NCBI GenBank assembly: GCA_008973525.1
Contig: WACJ01000516.1
Span: 2,418,001 to 2,482,000 of the forward strand
DNA length: 64,000 bases
Source: Stenopsyche tienmushanensis
Taxonomy: Eukaryota > Arthropoda > Insecta > Trichoptera > Stenopsychidae
Direction: 5' to 3'
Shown: positions 1 to 11,898 of the stretch, piece after piece
Layout: each line of letters begins with the position of its first letter
Numbering within the stretch: position 1 is the first letter of the stretch
Made by a program: the position numbers and the translations under genes
Notes under the pieces: model-generated
Databases searched by the model: none
Told to the model about the DNA's origin: nothing
What the model saw: only the letters and a program-made list of their open reading frames with translations

Positions 1-159
1 TAGAGGGTTATATAGAGTAGATTCATATCTAGTTTGAAGTAAATTAATTAATTAAAACTTGAGATATGATGTCAACAGTGTTGAAAAAAGCAGTTTCGAG
101 AAAAACACGTTAATGGATTTCATTATGTTAGGACCGGGCCAAGTTGCCACAACACTAAA

Positions 160-525
160 ATAGCTATAACTCCGTAATAGTTGGAATTTTGGAAATTCCA
201 TTTGGAGAATGTATTTTTAGAAAAAAAAAACCAAAATCAATTTTTCAAAAATCTAAACATGAGTAAAGGTCATAGGTCGCATATTCAGTGATAACAGATG
301 TAATATGTTTTTTACACAGTCCCAAATTATTATTTTTTTCCAAATTTCGGTTATTGTTGATGATTTATTTTCTATTTTATCAAAATTATCTCGATTTGCA
401 CTGTTTATGAAATTAAAAAAAAGAGAAAAAATTGCTTTAAAAACCGTATAACTTCGAAATCGCACAAAAAAAGATTTGAGATACATTTGCAATCATTTTA
501 ATTTATAAATAAAGAATACATCTTT
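160..525 (+). repeat. Dispersed repeat R1, copy 1
   Basis: This stretch matches, by eye, the reverse complement of about 45,960-46,245. Shared stretches in the same order include AGTTGGAATT, TGGAGAATGTATTTTTA, ATGATTTAT and ATAACTTCGAAAT. The second copy lies inside a piggyBac-like element, so this copy may be the untranslated tail of a related element whose other parts lie outside the window. The short ORF on the minus strand (253-492) is poly-K/F translation of A/T runs and is not a gene. The first 160 bases hold nothing else I can recognise. Confidence 0.6.
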
Positions 526-530
526 TTTCG

Positions 531-3199
531 ATATTCCAGTGAAAAATACTTACTCATATTCCTAGAATAACTGCCAACGTTGCCTTGGATATGCTCCTTG
601 TTGTCATCTGCCGCTCAGTGCTGCCAACTTTATTTGTCGCTGTGGTGTGGGACATCCCTTTTATGGTGATTGGCTGGACTGTCAGAGGTTTCCTTGTCGT
701 CGACGTTAATGTCGTATTTTTCATGATTTTTATAGAGGATTTTTTTAGAAAAGGAAAAAAATAATATAATAAAAATATAGGGTTAAAAAATGAGTCTCAC
801 GAACTATACCTGCCCCAAACCCTAACAACAGTTGAAAGCTTCAGCGATAAGCTTATAAATGCCGTTTGCACAGATCTGCGCATTTCTTCATTTCAATTTA
901 TATGTAAAAAAAATCTTTATTTTTACTCAAACGTATTTATTTAACAATCTGTATATCGATGTCACCAATATTATATTAAAATAAAACTAGTTCTATCGGA
1001 TCAAAATTTGTACAAGAATATCCATTTTTAGCCAATATGGCAATTTTGAATTTGCACACACAAATATTTCCTCCCACAGTGCAACCAATTAACACATAAT
1101 CCATGCCCCATAACGCAGTGGTAAGTAAAGTTGACAGAACTGCACGAAGAATGGCAGTTATTCTGCAACCATGAGCGAACCTTTCTTCTCTTTAACTTAT
1201 ATGTATCGTCCTGATATATGTAGTCAAATGGTTACACATGAGAAATAACTGTTCCTTGAAATACGCGGTATCCATTTACATAGTTTCACTTTAACGCGGT
1301 CGAGTAAAAAAAGTAATATACATTTATTAATAAATATTTGAATTGAATGATAGGACGTGTAGCACAGATAGACATCCCGAAGGTGTCTTCGGAAACAACG
1401 GGACAGGCTACCTAAAAAAGGTATGTATGGTCAATTTAGGTATTATACCCTACTTTTTTGACTTTGTCAAGAAGAGTATTGAAGCATCCATAACGATTTA
1501 TGGTATGTGGAGACATGTTCATATTCAAAATATATCAAAACCGGTTTCGATAATTTACATCGGAAAAAAACTTTAAATTTCGATGATCATTACCATAGAT
1601 TCATTGCACACACATAAAACTCCACGAATCATAGAAACATTTGAAACTTATAGGCACTGTGAACAGAATTGATGTTTGAACACCACAAAAATTATCCACA
1701 ACTAAAATCAAACAACGAATGAATATGTGCCTATTCATTCTTATCAAGACAGAAGTCCATCAACTTCTTTGTTAGATTGTAACAGGGTATAAGAATTTGA
1801 TGGTTTTATGATGATTTGAAATGTGATACCTTAATACAATACTATAATTTTAAGCTGATATCCATGTAAATATTGCAAAATAAATGCAAATGTTTGCGTG
1901 TGCGATTTTTAAAAATCTATAGTACTTGTATAAACTAATGTTCTCAGAATATAATTATAGTATATGTTTCATATACAATATAATAATTGAATACTAAAAT
2001 AAACTTGTCAAGTAAAATAAATATAATATGAGCATATAGGATCTCAAATATCAATTTCCCAGAGGATCGTGTACTGTTCCGGATGTGAAAATTCGTCCGA
2101 GGACGTGCATAAGAGTACTTCTAGACATAACTTATTTAAGGGCTACTAGTATAACAAGTGGCGAAATATGATAATGTAAACATATTTTTATGAGAAAATG
2201 TATTTAATAAATGTATAATATTATTTTATGTACTGGTTTAAATAGCTTTTATTTTTAAATATGTTAGTATATTATTAATACACATGTACGGTGATTAAAA
2301 TTTTATAATGGAATGTTTTTCACATTAGTTGTCTTATGAAGATTTATTAAAACTATTTTTTCTATGAATATTCTGCATGAAACTATTCAAAATTCAGCAC
2401 ATTGCCAATAAAAGATTGACTCAATATTATATTTAATTTTCGAAAATATTTTTTTCAAGTATAGTGTTTACTTTTGATTTTTCATGTCAAACATTCATGA
2501 TTTAATATGGTACATCAATGTGTGTTTATAAATTATAAAATATGCCTAATAAATATTTCTGAACCATAAATTATGCAGCAAAAGAATGCAAAAAATGTAA
2601 AGCATTAAAACGTTCCCTAAAAAAAAATAATGTAGTGATATTTAAATATTTTCCCAGTAGGGTTGTTAGCAAAGCAAAAACGCATTAATTCGGTAATAAG
2701 TTGTTAACAAAAAACAATATTTTTAAACATTAAACAACAAGCGGTTTTTATTTAACGTGAAACACGCATTTGTAAGATTTAGACTTGATTTAAAATCAGT
2801 ATAGGAATTTTACAATTTTTCGATATCCATATTGGTGGTGGAATATTTGATTCTATTTGAGTATTCATGATATTATATCCAGGGTATCCCTCATCTACTT
2901 CTAGTCATTGTAAAATATTTTCCTCTGCTACTTCTCCGACATTATTATGTATTGTCTTATAGAAATCGAACAGCATGGAAAAAAACAGTGTGTTACGTCG
3001 AAATCTACACGTTGTTATATCAGGGAATTCCATAATATACTATCGCTTTGGCTAGGTGCAATCTATGAGCAGGATGACATTATGTTTCAAATTCTAGTGT
3101 TAGATGTATAGCGTGATCATGGTCGCTAAAAATTGTTTATACATATGTGGCAACATTTGATTTTTTAATAGGGCGTTTTTAATTTTTTTACATTTGACC
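531..3199. other. Anonymous A+T-rich DNA, no gene seen
   Basis: No open reading frame with recognisable protein character on either strand. The 77-aa frame at 1343-1576 has no motif I know and is interrupted on both sides. Long A/T runs and in-frame stops dominate, as in introns or intergenic DNA. Confidence 0.6.
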
Positions 3200-3262
3200 A
3201 GATTTTTGTCCGTTATATCCGAAATCCGTTAAATAGATGTTCGTTATATTGAGGTTTTACTG
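3200..3262. mobile_element. Terminal inverted repeat of a Tigger/pogo-like MITE (one end only)
   Basis: Read on the minus strand from 3262 the sequence starts CAGTAAAACCTCAATATAAC and repeats the ATAACGGA-type words usual at ends of Tigger/pogo-derived small elements. The dinucleotide TA follows at 3263-3264, the usual target for this superfamily. I could not find the partner end within the preceding few hundred bases, so this is either a solo end or a badly decayed element. Confidence 0.45.
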
Positions 3263-3739
3263 TAATGGCATTTTAGGCAAAAGCACAATTTTTATGCATT
3301 TAGATTGCCCGCGTCAGAAGGTGAAAGCATGAAGTTTCCCCGTACATGATGTGTTAATGTTAAGGCAATGTAAAAATATTATAAATATAAAATTAAGCAT
3401 TCAAAACATATACATTTCTTGCAAAAAATTATGTTATTCTGCGTTTATTTTTTTATTGAGCAAATAAAATACGTCAATGTTATACAATTTTTGATCGGCT
3501 GTTCGTTCGTTCGATTGAAGTGAATTAAAATTGATCGTGTTTGGGCCAAAATACTATTTGAAAATTGTATTCATTTGTTTTTTTAATTTTTTATTATTAG
3601 CTATTAAATTTAAATGTTTTTTCCGTTTGTATATAAGTCATTATTTTAAAAATATTTTTTGATTGTGTTTGTGTTTTTTCATGTTTGATAATTGAGTTTG
3701 AATCGATTGATTTAGAAAAGTATGCATTTTAATTTAATA

Positions 3740-4275
3740 TCGATGGCAGTGACATCTGCGAGGCTAGCGCGCAAGCTGCGTGTGTAGGTAAAGCAGGTAT
3801 CTGCGCTCGGCGGCCCGGTGACTCGCAGCTGCGGCCGCAGACGTCCCGGGAGTCTGGCTGCCGAGCGAGCCGACAGCCTCCGGGATTCGCGCTGCCCGCG
3901 TGCGTCTCCGCGAGACTCGACACGAGTTTCCGCTTCCGGGAAATACGTCCCGAAGCGCGACGAGACGAGCGACAACAGTGCCGACGGTAACCTTGCTCAA
4001 TTGTTATTGTATATTTGAAGGAGTGGAACGCAACAATAGCACGTCTCCGAGAACCCAACCCTCGTGAATCCGATCGGGGGCGTCGGACGCTCCGGCGCCG
4101 GTTCGAGCCGCGAGTGCAACAGACCCTCGGACGTCATCCGTGCACTTCTAATATACGCGACCGGACCTTTCCTTTTCGTTGACGACGGATCTGCCGATCC
4201 TACCGAATAGACAGTGACGTGCCGTTAAAGATATTTCGCGGACATTTTAACAGCTGTTCTTCGAATCGGTAATGT
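3740..4275 (+). promoter_or_regulatory. G+C-rich CpG-dense island, candidate promoter and first exon
   Basis: Base composition changes abruptly from A+T-rich flanks to a tract dense in CG dinucleotides, the most G+C-rich part of the window. Two plausible plus-strand splice donors lie inside or at its edge: ACG|GTAACC (GT at 3987-3988) and TCG|GTAATG (GT at 4269-4270). This fits a 5' untranslated first exon of a plus-strand gene whose coding exons lie elsewhere. The arginine/serine-rich frames on both strands (up to 109 aa on the minus strand) are what any G+C-rich tract gives and have no domain I recognise. Direction is uncertain. Confidence 0.45.
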
Positions 4276-7040
4276 ATACAAGCATTTCATTAAATAATCC
4301 AACACAATTATAAACACAACACACGCACACCTCTCCGCCGACACGATGTCTATTATTGTGATCTTGTAAAATTAGGCACTGTCTGTCAGACAAATCTTCC
4401 CAGCGACTCCCGATTTTGTCAGAAAGATGTCGGGAATTTCAATTAAACCTGTAGAATTTCATACAAATTCCATCACATCTCGTTCGGGATGTCAATAACC
4501 GGCCATTATTGTGCAAAAATATTGAACAGAAGTAGAAAAATGTTGTAAAATATTGTTTTTTATGCTATAAAATATTGTCATAACATTATCTCAAAGCAAT
4601 TAGAAATACGTCCATCATTAGTATCTGTCATTAATCATTTGGCCATAACAATAATATTTGTGTCCATTAATATTTGTAAATAACATTTATTATTTTCCTA
4701 ATGTTATAAATATGCGCTATTTTATTTATAATAAATTTAAATAATTAAATAAAAAATATTAGTACAATATTCTTTCTTAATAAATAATTCAAATTAAATT
4801 AAAATTTATTAGGCACTAACTTCAAATGATGTAAATTCTCTTTTATATAAAAAATAAATATATATATTCAATCAAGTGTTATACCATAAGATTAAGAAAT
4901 ATTTTTATTTTTTATAATTAAATCTATACTATTAAGCGAACATTTGTTATAATAAATAATGATAAATTCCACGTTTATCAAATTTATACATTTTACATGT
5001 TATTTTGTATGCAGCTGCTGTACGTTGTAAAGGGGAGGTTTGGACACAAAGAAACTGCAGTGTAGAAATATATGTCTAGACGAGGACTAAATCCTGTTCT
5101 ATAAAATAATTCGCATTTATTCTATGTACGAATAGATAACATGTTTGTCTTAATTTTATGACAATAAATATGCCATCATCATAGATTTGTATTTTGCAGT
5201 CATGAATATTTATTCATTTTGAGACCAAACAAAAGACTCAAAAGTATTGTATTAAATATAATCCATTTGTTAGCGGACAAATGTGTATGCGTTTGCTAGA
5301 AATTTAAATGGATATCATCACAAATTTTCTGCTTAATGAATATTTTATATAGATTCAACGAATTTCCATACACGATAATGTTTATTACTATGGAGATATA
5401 TTGGAGTTTTACTACTGAACAATTGACGTAACTATGAGACGACAGAGGCCTTTTATGTTTGCAACAATTGTTCAATTTCACGGTACTAATAATCCTAAAT
5501 ATCATATGCAAATGAATCACTCAGTCAAGTTTCTGCATGCTATGCATATGCTTATACATTTAAATGAGCGATCAAAATATCATCATTTAGAAAAAATTAC
5601 AAAATAATTTAATATCCGAATTTGTGTATTCCAAAGTGGATTTAATCAATCTGACTAATAATACAGACTTTTATTATACGTTGTAAATATTATAATAAAT
5701 CTATTTAGTTTTTTGTGTCTTAATTAAATGAACACAAATAAACTGCATACTTTGTAACAAACCTAAGCAGATTTTAAAATGTAAATACACAAAATTTTAA
5801 TTCAATTTACTTTTTTCACATGCAGCTATATATACTTATCACTTATATCAGTTTAAATTTATACCGCACTTCCTGTAAGCTATCTATCGTTAGATAGCTC
5901 TAATCCCGCGATAGATAAACTTTATCTTTGAAATATATTCATATCAATTTACTTTGCCAAAATAACTTGACATTAGGTAAATATAAGAAAATCAAATATT
6001 GTTACTTTTATCTTTAAATAAATAAATATAGTAACATGCTTTTAAAGTATCTGCTAATATTACCAGATAACAAAATATATATGATTTTTTAAAATTTATA
6101 ATCAAAGGTTTCGAAGTTGTGTGTTGTCGCGTTAACAAATATGGTCACAAATTCACGTATTAAATACAAATTTATAAATTGGACGTTTTAGAGCGGCAAC
6201 GACATGTCTAAATATACGTTGAAATCGTAACATGAGTTTGTCACATGCAAATGCATGAACATGCAACGTTTTTATTTCATATTCAATAATAATAGTCTTG
6301 ACCTGTTTAATAATTTTTCCATAAATTATCTTTTTGTGCAACCTTTGCCCTATAAATGCGAACGCATATCATGTTGTTTAGTTGTATATTTTGATCTCAA
6401 AATATAATTTCTTATCACAGCGACTGAGGAATTTTATCGGCCTGGCATGATTTTTAAATTTGGTATTTTTCATACATCTTTAATTAAAATTCAATAGCAA
6501 CACTTTTAAATCTACATAATGGGATTTCTTTCATGGTTGTGGACTTTTAAAATTAAAATATAAGTTTTTTGACAATTGACGGGCTCTTTTGATAATGATA
6601 GTCAAGAGAAAATTATTTTTAATTGCTTTCTCTTTTGTATAGTATATTTCTTTTATTTCATCCATCCAACAAGGTGCAATTTCTTCAGTTGTGTATACAT
6701 TTTTCATAACAATTCTCCTCAGGACACAAACTGCTTTTACATTGTCTTTGATCACTTCATTTTCAAAATAATATCACAAACAATATTTATTCCCTTTGCT
6801 TTATATATTTCAGATATGTTCTTGTCCTGCAAAAATATTTATTGATACCTCCTTTAACTTTGCATATTTAATTGATACTTTTCACCATTGGATATTGTAA
6901 TCTTTACAGGCTATTATATAGAGAAAGAAAGTATTTTTATGCGGTAATTTAGCGTTACCTTCCGTATAATGTATAGAATCAAAAGAAAATTATTAGTATA
7001 GGTGTATTTATTAAAAATGGCATGATGGTTGTAATTTAAT
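4276..7040. other. Anonymous A+T-rich DNA, no gene seen
   Basis: Extended A+T-rich sequence with homopolymer runs. The small frames at 5296-5520, 6153-6341 and 6531-6845 lack domains and overlap on opposite strands. A short perfect hairpin is listed separately. Confidence 0.6.
5878..5899. repeat. Perfect 9-bp stem, 4-nt loop hairpin
   Basis: AGCTATCTA at 5878-5886, loop TCGT, then TAGATAGCT at 5891-5899. The arms are exact reverse complements. Another GATAGATA word follows at about 5911. No T-run or gene end is near; function unknown. Confidence 0.7.
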
Positions 7041-7167
7041 CCGGTAGAAACGAGCGTGACCAAATGATTACGTAACCTTTTTGCTTGATCTTTCCACTGT
7101 TAATCAAAGGAGGTTTCTACCTTGTTGGTTAAAAAAAAATTTTTTTTTCGTGTATCGGAAAGAACCA

Positions 7168-7356
7168 ATGTTTAAGAATACGTTCAGTAAACTTCAAGTC
7201 GATGTAAATAAAATTCGCAGAGTCATAAGCCGACAAGGAGAAGCTGCGCTTCGCGAAGCTGAGGAGAATGGAAACTTTAAATGCGCTTTTCTCGAAACTA
7301 CTTTTTCCAAGCTCATGGAAGTGCTCCCACACGCCCTAGATGAGAATTCTTTATGA
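7168..7356 (+). CDS. Short unrecognised frame, possible exon or pseudogene fragment
   Basis: A 62-codon frame from ATG at 7168 to a TGA at 7354-7356. The product is charged and less A/T-biased than its surroundings, with stretches such as IRRVISRQGEAALREAEENG and FLETTFSKLMEVLPHALDE that read like a helical protein segment. An upstream extension is open to 7081 but consists of low-complexity K/F. I do not recognise a family. Short inverted words GGTAGAAAC (about 7045) and GTTTCTACC (about 7112) flank the upstream side, which could mean a decayed mobile element. It could equally be chance. Confidence 0.2.
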   Translation: MFKNTFSKLQVDVNKIRRVISRQGEAALREAEENGNFKCAFLETTFSKLMEVLPHALDENSL

Positions 7357-7359
7357 AAT

Positions 7360-8712
7360 TTAGGTAGGATCATGTATAATAAACGTCTTCATCGTATAGA
7401 CTACAATTATCCAAAAATATTCAAAAGTGTTTATTTAATGAACAAATAATTGCGAAAAATGTCGCTAAAAACACAAACTTTTCTTTGATCGCTTCACTAT
7501 TTTTTTATTTTTCAATATTTTTTTCTTAATTCTAGTCTATAGCTATACACCATATTATACAAAGCAAAAATATGTTTAATTTTTTTGCTGCAAATCACCT
7601 GTCTAGGATTTAGGACTTCCATGGTAAAGAATGTCATCGCTCGTCCATCAACATACGTAGCTCCTGTGTGTATCTCCGTATGAATCATTTTTAGGCCCAA
7701 CAATAGGAATAGGGTCCTCTATAATGTCCGTTCATGAGAAGAGTCACATCCATAACGTGACGAATATTTTGCCCACTTGTCAGACTTTTTTTTGTAAATT
7801 TGGAAAAATATTTTCGCTGTTGATATCCAGTTTGTTGATTTAAAATTGCATTGTTAATTAATTCAAACCAATAAATTATGACCGTCTCAATTTTACGGAT
7901 TGCACCCAACTTTCTCCCATTTTGGTCATCAATTCGAAATGACCACTTGGTTTATTGGCGATTATTGACTTTTCACTCGGCATGATTTCTTATATTTATT
8001 ACTTTTGTTGATCAATATTCTTAACGATTTGCCTTTCAAGTTTCCCGCAGCTTATCTCATCAAGTACCACTTTCTACGATTCAGTAAAAGTTGACGCCTG
8101 TGCCGTTTGGCTCTTCGCATTGAGACTCATATTAGGTTATCCTGAAATTAGCCCATTATAATTATTATTTTTAATTTAAAACTTTATTTTTCAATTTATT
8201 TACACAAGTCAATATAAAATATTGGAGACGGACAGAGACGGAGAGTGTCTTGAAGGTTGAGTTTGGAGAGAAACAGAGACGGAAAGAGTATCGTGCGTAC
8301 ATCAACACGATTGTATAGATCGTTAATCCAAATTTATCGACTAATAATGATATGTGAATAATATAATGAATCGATTTCAAGTGTATTGTTTATGTATTTA
8401 TATACAAGCTTCATTCACGCTGCGACGGTCCTAACAGATAAGTGAATTTATACCGGTGATAAGCGGCGAACATTTAAAGAAGTTCATATTAAATAACTCC
8501 ATAGTCATATAGAGTTGTCTTCCGAAGGGTCAATCTTGGCTTGGAAGTTGAAATGAGGATTTATTTTTTAGAAAGCTCTTGCTATTTTTTTACATTATCG
8601 TATGCGATTATTTGTATTATCTCCAGTGAACTTCGATCGCATCATATCTTCATCAAAGTTTAAGGTTTGTCTTGATTTAAGGGCATCTCTCAATTAAAAA
8701 GAGATCATATAA
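7360..8712. other. Anonymous A+T-rich DNA, no gene seen
   Basis: Only short frames of 60-72 aa without motifs. There is an AGACGGA repeat with small variations at 8223-8284 (GGAGACGGACAGAGACGGAG and relatives), a minor low-complexity tract. Confidence 0.55.
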
Positions 8713-8716
8713 ATAA

Positions 8717-9068
8717 CCCTTTGCACTCCGAACTCTCCTGGACATTACCTACCAGCTACTCGGAACCACTTTGCTATGTGTGAAGATTCTCTTGTCTTTC
8801 CACGCGTATTTTTCGCGTTCTCTTCTGACGTAAAACCCATTGACATTTTTTTAAAATATATATTAGTAATTGTATCATATTTTGATTGGATTTCTTGTGC
8901 CATTTCATCAGAAAACTTTAGGGTAACATGTATTTCTCAAAAAGTTGTGCTGGAATAGGTTGATTCTCTCTAATCACTAATAAACTTTTAATTCCCACGA
9001 GAGGGGACATCAGAGTGATGTGCTAGAATTACGATGTCCCCTGAGAGGAGACAACGGAGTGCAAAGGG
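8717..9068. mobile_element. piggyBac-type MITE, 352 bp, with both inverted ends
   Basis: The left end is CCCTTTGCACTCCG at 8717-8730 and the right end is its exact reverse complement at 9055-9068. The outer flanks are ATAA at 8713-8716 and ATAA at 9069-9072, a four-base duplication one base away from the canonical TTAA. The CCCTTTG start is the usual beginning of piggyBac-group inverted repeats. No transposase is encoded; the 60-aa frame inside (8776-8958) has no family features. Near the right end GGGGACATC (about 9003) and GATGTCCCC (about 9034) form a second, internal inverted repeat. Non-autonomous; would need a transposase from elsewhere. Confidence 0.75.
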
Positions 9069-9072
9069 ATAA

Positions 9073-10727
9073 AATTGACATCGGTTTATAGTGTGTATCG
9101 GTGTCTGGACACTAATTAAACTAAAAAATGAAAGCTTGCAAAATGATGGATTTCTTCCGGGATGACCTAATATACGATTTTCTTATAACGTGAGCGAGGT
9201 GTAATATTCAACGCCATATCGTTACACCTTGAAAGGCTTCTTTCGACAAGTATGACGATACCATATTTTATTAGAAGTCCTATAAATATCTGGATTATTT
9301 TTGCTGAATATCCGATTAGGCACATTTATTTATGTGTGCTTCGTTATGGGTCTATTCTTTCGACGAGATGCGTAGTCTCGCTCAACTGTTTGTTTCGTTG
9401 GTGTGCCGAGCAAATGTAATGGTTATGATTAAATATTAATCATTGTTGACATTGTGAGATATTCATGCTACGTAATGCGAACATAAATTATTATTTCATT
9501 CGACTATATTGTGAACATGGCCTAGATTGCTTCGTTAAATGAAGGTGAATTAATCTGTCCGCATGGTTGATCGGGAATCTATCCGGGAACTTATTGGAAA
9601 TAGATGAAATGGCCATGCCAATATTAGAATGATGCATGGTGGGTTATTTCATTATCCCATGTTATGCGGACTCGTATGTATGCCGACGGTGGAAAACTCC
9701 GGAATTCTGGACAAATCGAAGGTAATGCACGTGCTTTATATGCTGAAAATCGCCCATTATTCATTTTCTTAAGTATTCAATGACTTTCGAGAGTTTCAGT
9801 CGGATGCTTAAGAGACCGGGTTCGAAAGTATTGTTGCCTTGGTACTTTTATTTTCTGCAAATCTAGCCTTTTTGTATGATAAAAATATGAAGCGAGGGGT
9901 TGGCCTCTTTTTGGTTTAAGGCAAGAAAAACAATTTGAAATTTTCTTTGGAAATTCAATTACCGGAAAAATTAAAGAAAAAAACTTTCAATGACCAGCAT
10001 CTCTTGCTGCTGAAACGTAAAGCATATTTCGACCCTTTTTGTTGAAAAGTTTTATACAGAAATTATTTACAGCCTATTTCCACCGAAATTTGCCATTAAA
10101 ATTTACCTTTTTTTTAAAAATTCCATATAGCTCGTTGGTTAAGGGCTTCTTATTCGCTGTCATTCGCTTGTGACATTCGATACAATGTTTATTTTTTGTC
10201 TTGCTTGGAAAATTGTTTGGATATGGAATTGGACGCTCATGATTGATAATTTGTTTGCATATGCTTGCACTTCGACGATGCTATAGTTGGATTTGATCCG
10301 CCATTAGAATTTACATCCGCAATGTCTTCAGACGCTTGACCATATGGTTGCGCTCGTCTTTAGTGGGGGCGTGCATTGTATACTCGTGCAATTGAAAAGC
10401 TCGAAGAAAGACACTACAAAGATCGACATATGCAGGCCATTTTTTAAATTCAAATTTGTTTGATCAAACCAATGTGTGTTTTCATTAATGAAATTTTACC
10501 ATATATTAAACCTCAAAATTAACGCATATAATCATCTGACAGTGCTGGGGACGTGTGTGATTATATGGTCACAGTTTGGATTGAATGTATTTATTGAATT
10601 ATTGCTTTTGAAGTTGCCATGTTCGATATTGATTGTAGGCCATTTCCATAAGAGGTTTTTAATGTAGGGTTTTATCATTGCACTCCACATGCGACTAATG
10701 ATCGAGACAATCAATTGGAAATATTAA
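9073..10727. other. Anonymous DNA, no gene seen
   Basis: No recognisable coding sequence. An 8-bp inverted pair AGGTGTAA/TTACACCT at 9197-9229 is too short to interpret. Frames at 10476-10714 overlap on opposite strands and have no motif. Confidence 0.55.
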
Positions 10728-10729
10728 TA

Positions 10730-11896
10730 CAGTAGAACCTTGATTATCCGGACTAATAGGGGATGAAATTAGTCTGGATAATCGAAAATACACATACATA
10801 TAATCTGGATTTACATACACATACAATATATTTTTTTTATTAAAAGAATCAATGATCGATTTTGGCTTTAAGCTAGCTCTTCTTTTAGAAGCTGACAAAT
10901 CGCGAATGCTCGAATAAAATATATTAATAAATATTTACATTCCTGAATTACACTCTTCTTAGTTCTCAAGTTATTTTATGGCGACATCTAAATTCTGAAA
11001 AGCTTTAGAATATGCAGGACCAATATCCCTCCGCTCGCAAATTTCTTCTTCGTCTTCTCAACCTTGCTCTTCTGAGGCAGATATTTCTTTAAGTATTTCT
11101 TCATATTTCAAAATTCAATCCAGGATCGTTTGCATCGCAATTTAACCACTCTGTTACATCTTCTTCGTCGCATTCAGCACAAATAAAACTTTGTGCTGTT
11201 GCTTTCGAAACATTTAAAAACTTTACCATTCATTCAGGCTTTTTCTGATGATGTTTTAAAGCATATGGGGTTCTTTGATTTCCCAATGACAAGCAGTGGC
11301 TGTCTATGTCTGCTGCATTTGCACACACCATTATAGTGACACGTTCTTTACTAGTTTTGTACCCAGGAGAAGTATTTTTACATCTTGATGCTAAAGAATT
11401 GTATAGTTTTTTCCAATTGTATATAAATTCTTCATCGAATCCTTCCTTCTCCACAAACAGCTTCAATGTATCAATTAATGTATTTGCTGAAGGTATGTCA
11501 GCTGAAAGCTTTTCCCCATGAATTTAAAGTTCTCTGATATCATGTCATCCTTTGAATTTTCAAAGCTATTCCAAACTTACTTTGAAGGTGAAATCTCCAT
11601 TTAATTTTGTATTAAAAATATTGCTTTTTCATACAGTAATGGGTCAGATATTGGCTGTCCAGTTGATCGTCTTTGTATGAACTACATAAAAATACACTCT
11701 TCAACTTCTGTATTTCCTGATTTTTTCATAACTTTTCGCTCTGAGCTTCCATTTTCTGATATTAAACAATTAGTGAACTTCGTAATATGTAATCCATCAT
11801 GTACTTGAGCAAAAATGAATACAACTCTCCACGTGTAAATCCGCATTTTTTGTTGTTGTTTTATTTTGAACAATCCGGATAATCGAGGTTCTACTG
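10730..11896 (-). mobile_element. Tigger/pogo-family DNA transposon, 1,167 bp, decayed
   Basis: The left end CAGTAGAACCTTGATTATCC (from 10730) is matched by CAGTAGAACCTCGATTATCC read inward from 11896 on the minus strand, one difference in 20. TA flanks both sides (10728-10729 and 11897-11898), the target duplication of the Tc1/mariner/pogo superfamily. A broken transposase runs on the minus strand between the ends. At about 1.2 kb the element is roughly half the length of a full Tigger, so it is internally deleted as well as mutated. Confidence 0.9.
11130..11873 (-). pseudogene. pogo/Tigger transposase relic (CENP-B-like DNA-binding and DDE_1 parts)
   Basis: Reading on the minus strand, an early part with SERKVMKKSGNTEVEECIFM, a stop, then QRRSTGQPISDPLLYEKA matches the CENP-B-like helix-turn-helix of this family. 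A middle part includes GEKLSADIPSANTLIDTLKL (in pieces) and then KTSKERVTIMVCANAAD, which is the DDE_1 core. After it, a frame change gives a LPLLVIGKSKNP-like continuation. Near 11,140-11,175 another frame reads WLNCDANDPG, the family's C-terminal motif, so the part between, including later catalytic residues, is deleted. In families of this type the first catalytic Asp lies in a YNADETGL motif; here the equivalent reads YNWKKLY, so that Asp is gone. The N-terminal helix-turn-helix is also missing. Not functional. Confidence 0.85.
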
Positions 11897-11898
11897 TA

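Noticed and set aside
3712..4058. Arginine- and serine-rich frames of up to 109 codons in the CpG island
   Set aside because: Several frames on both strands are open at once, as expected where stop codons are rare because the DNA is G+C-rich. No domain is present.
6576..6845. 89-codon frame rich in F, I and C with an opposing minus-strand frame
   Set aside because: Composition mirrors the A+T-rich DNA, both strands are open, and there is no motif or signal-peptide architecture.
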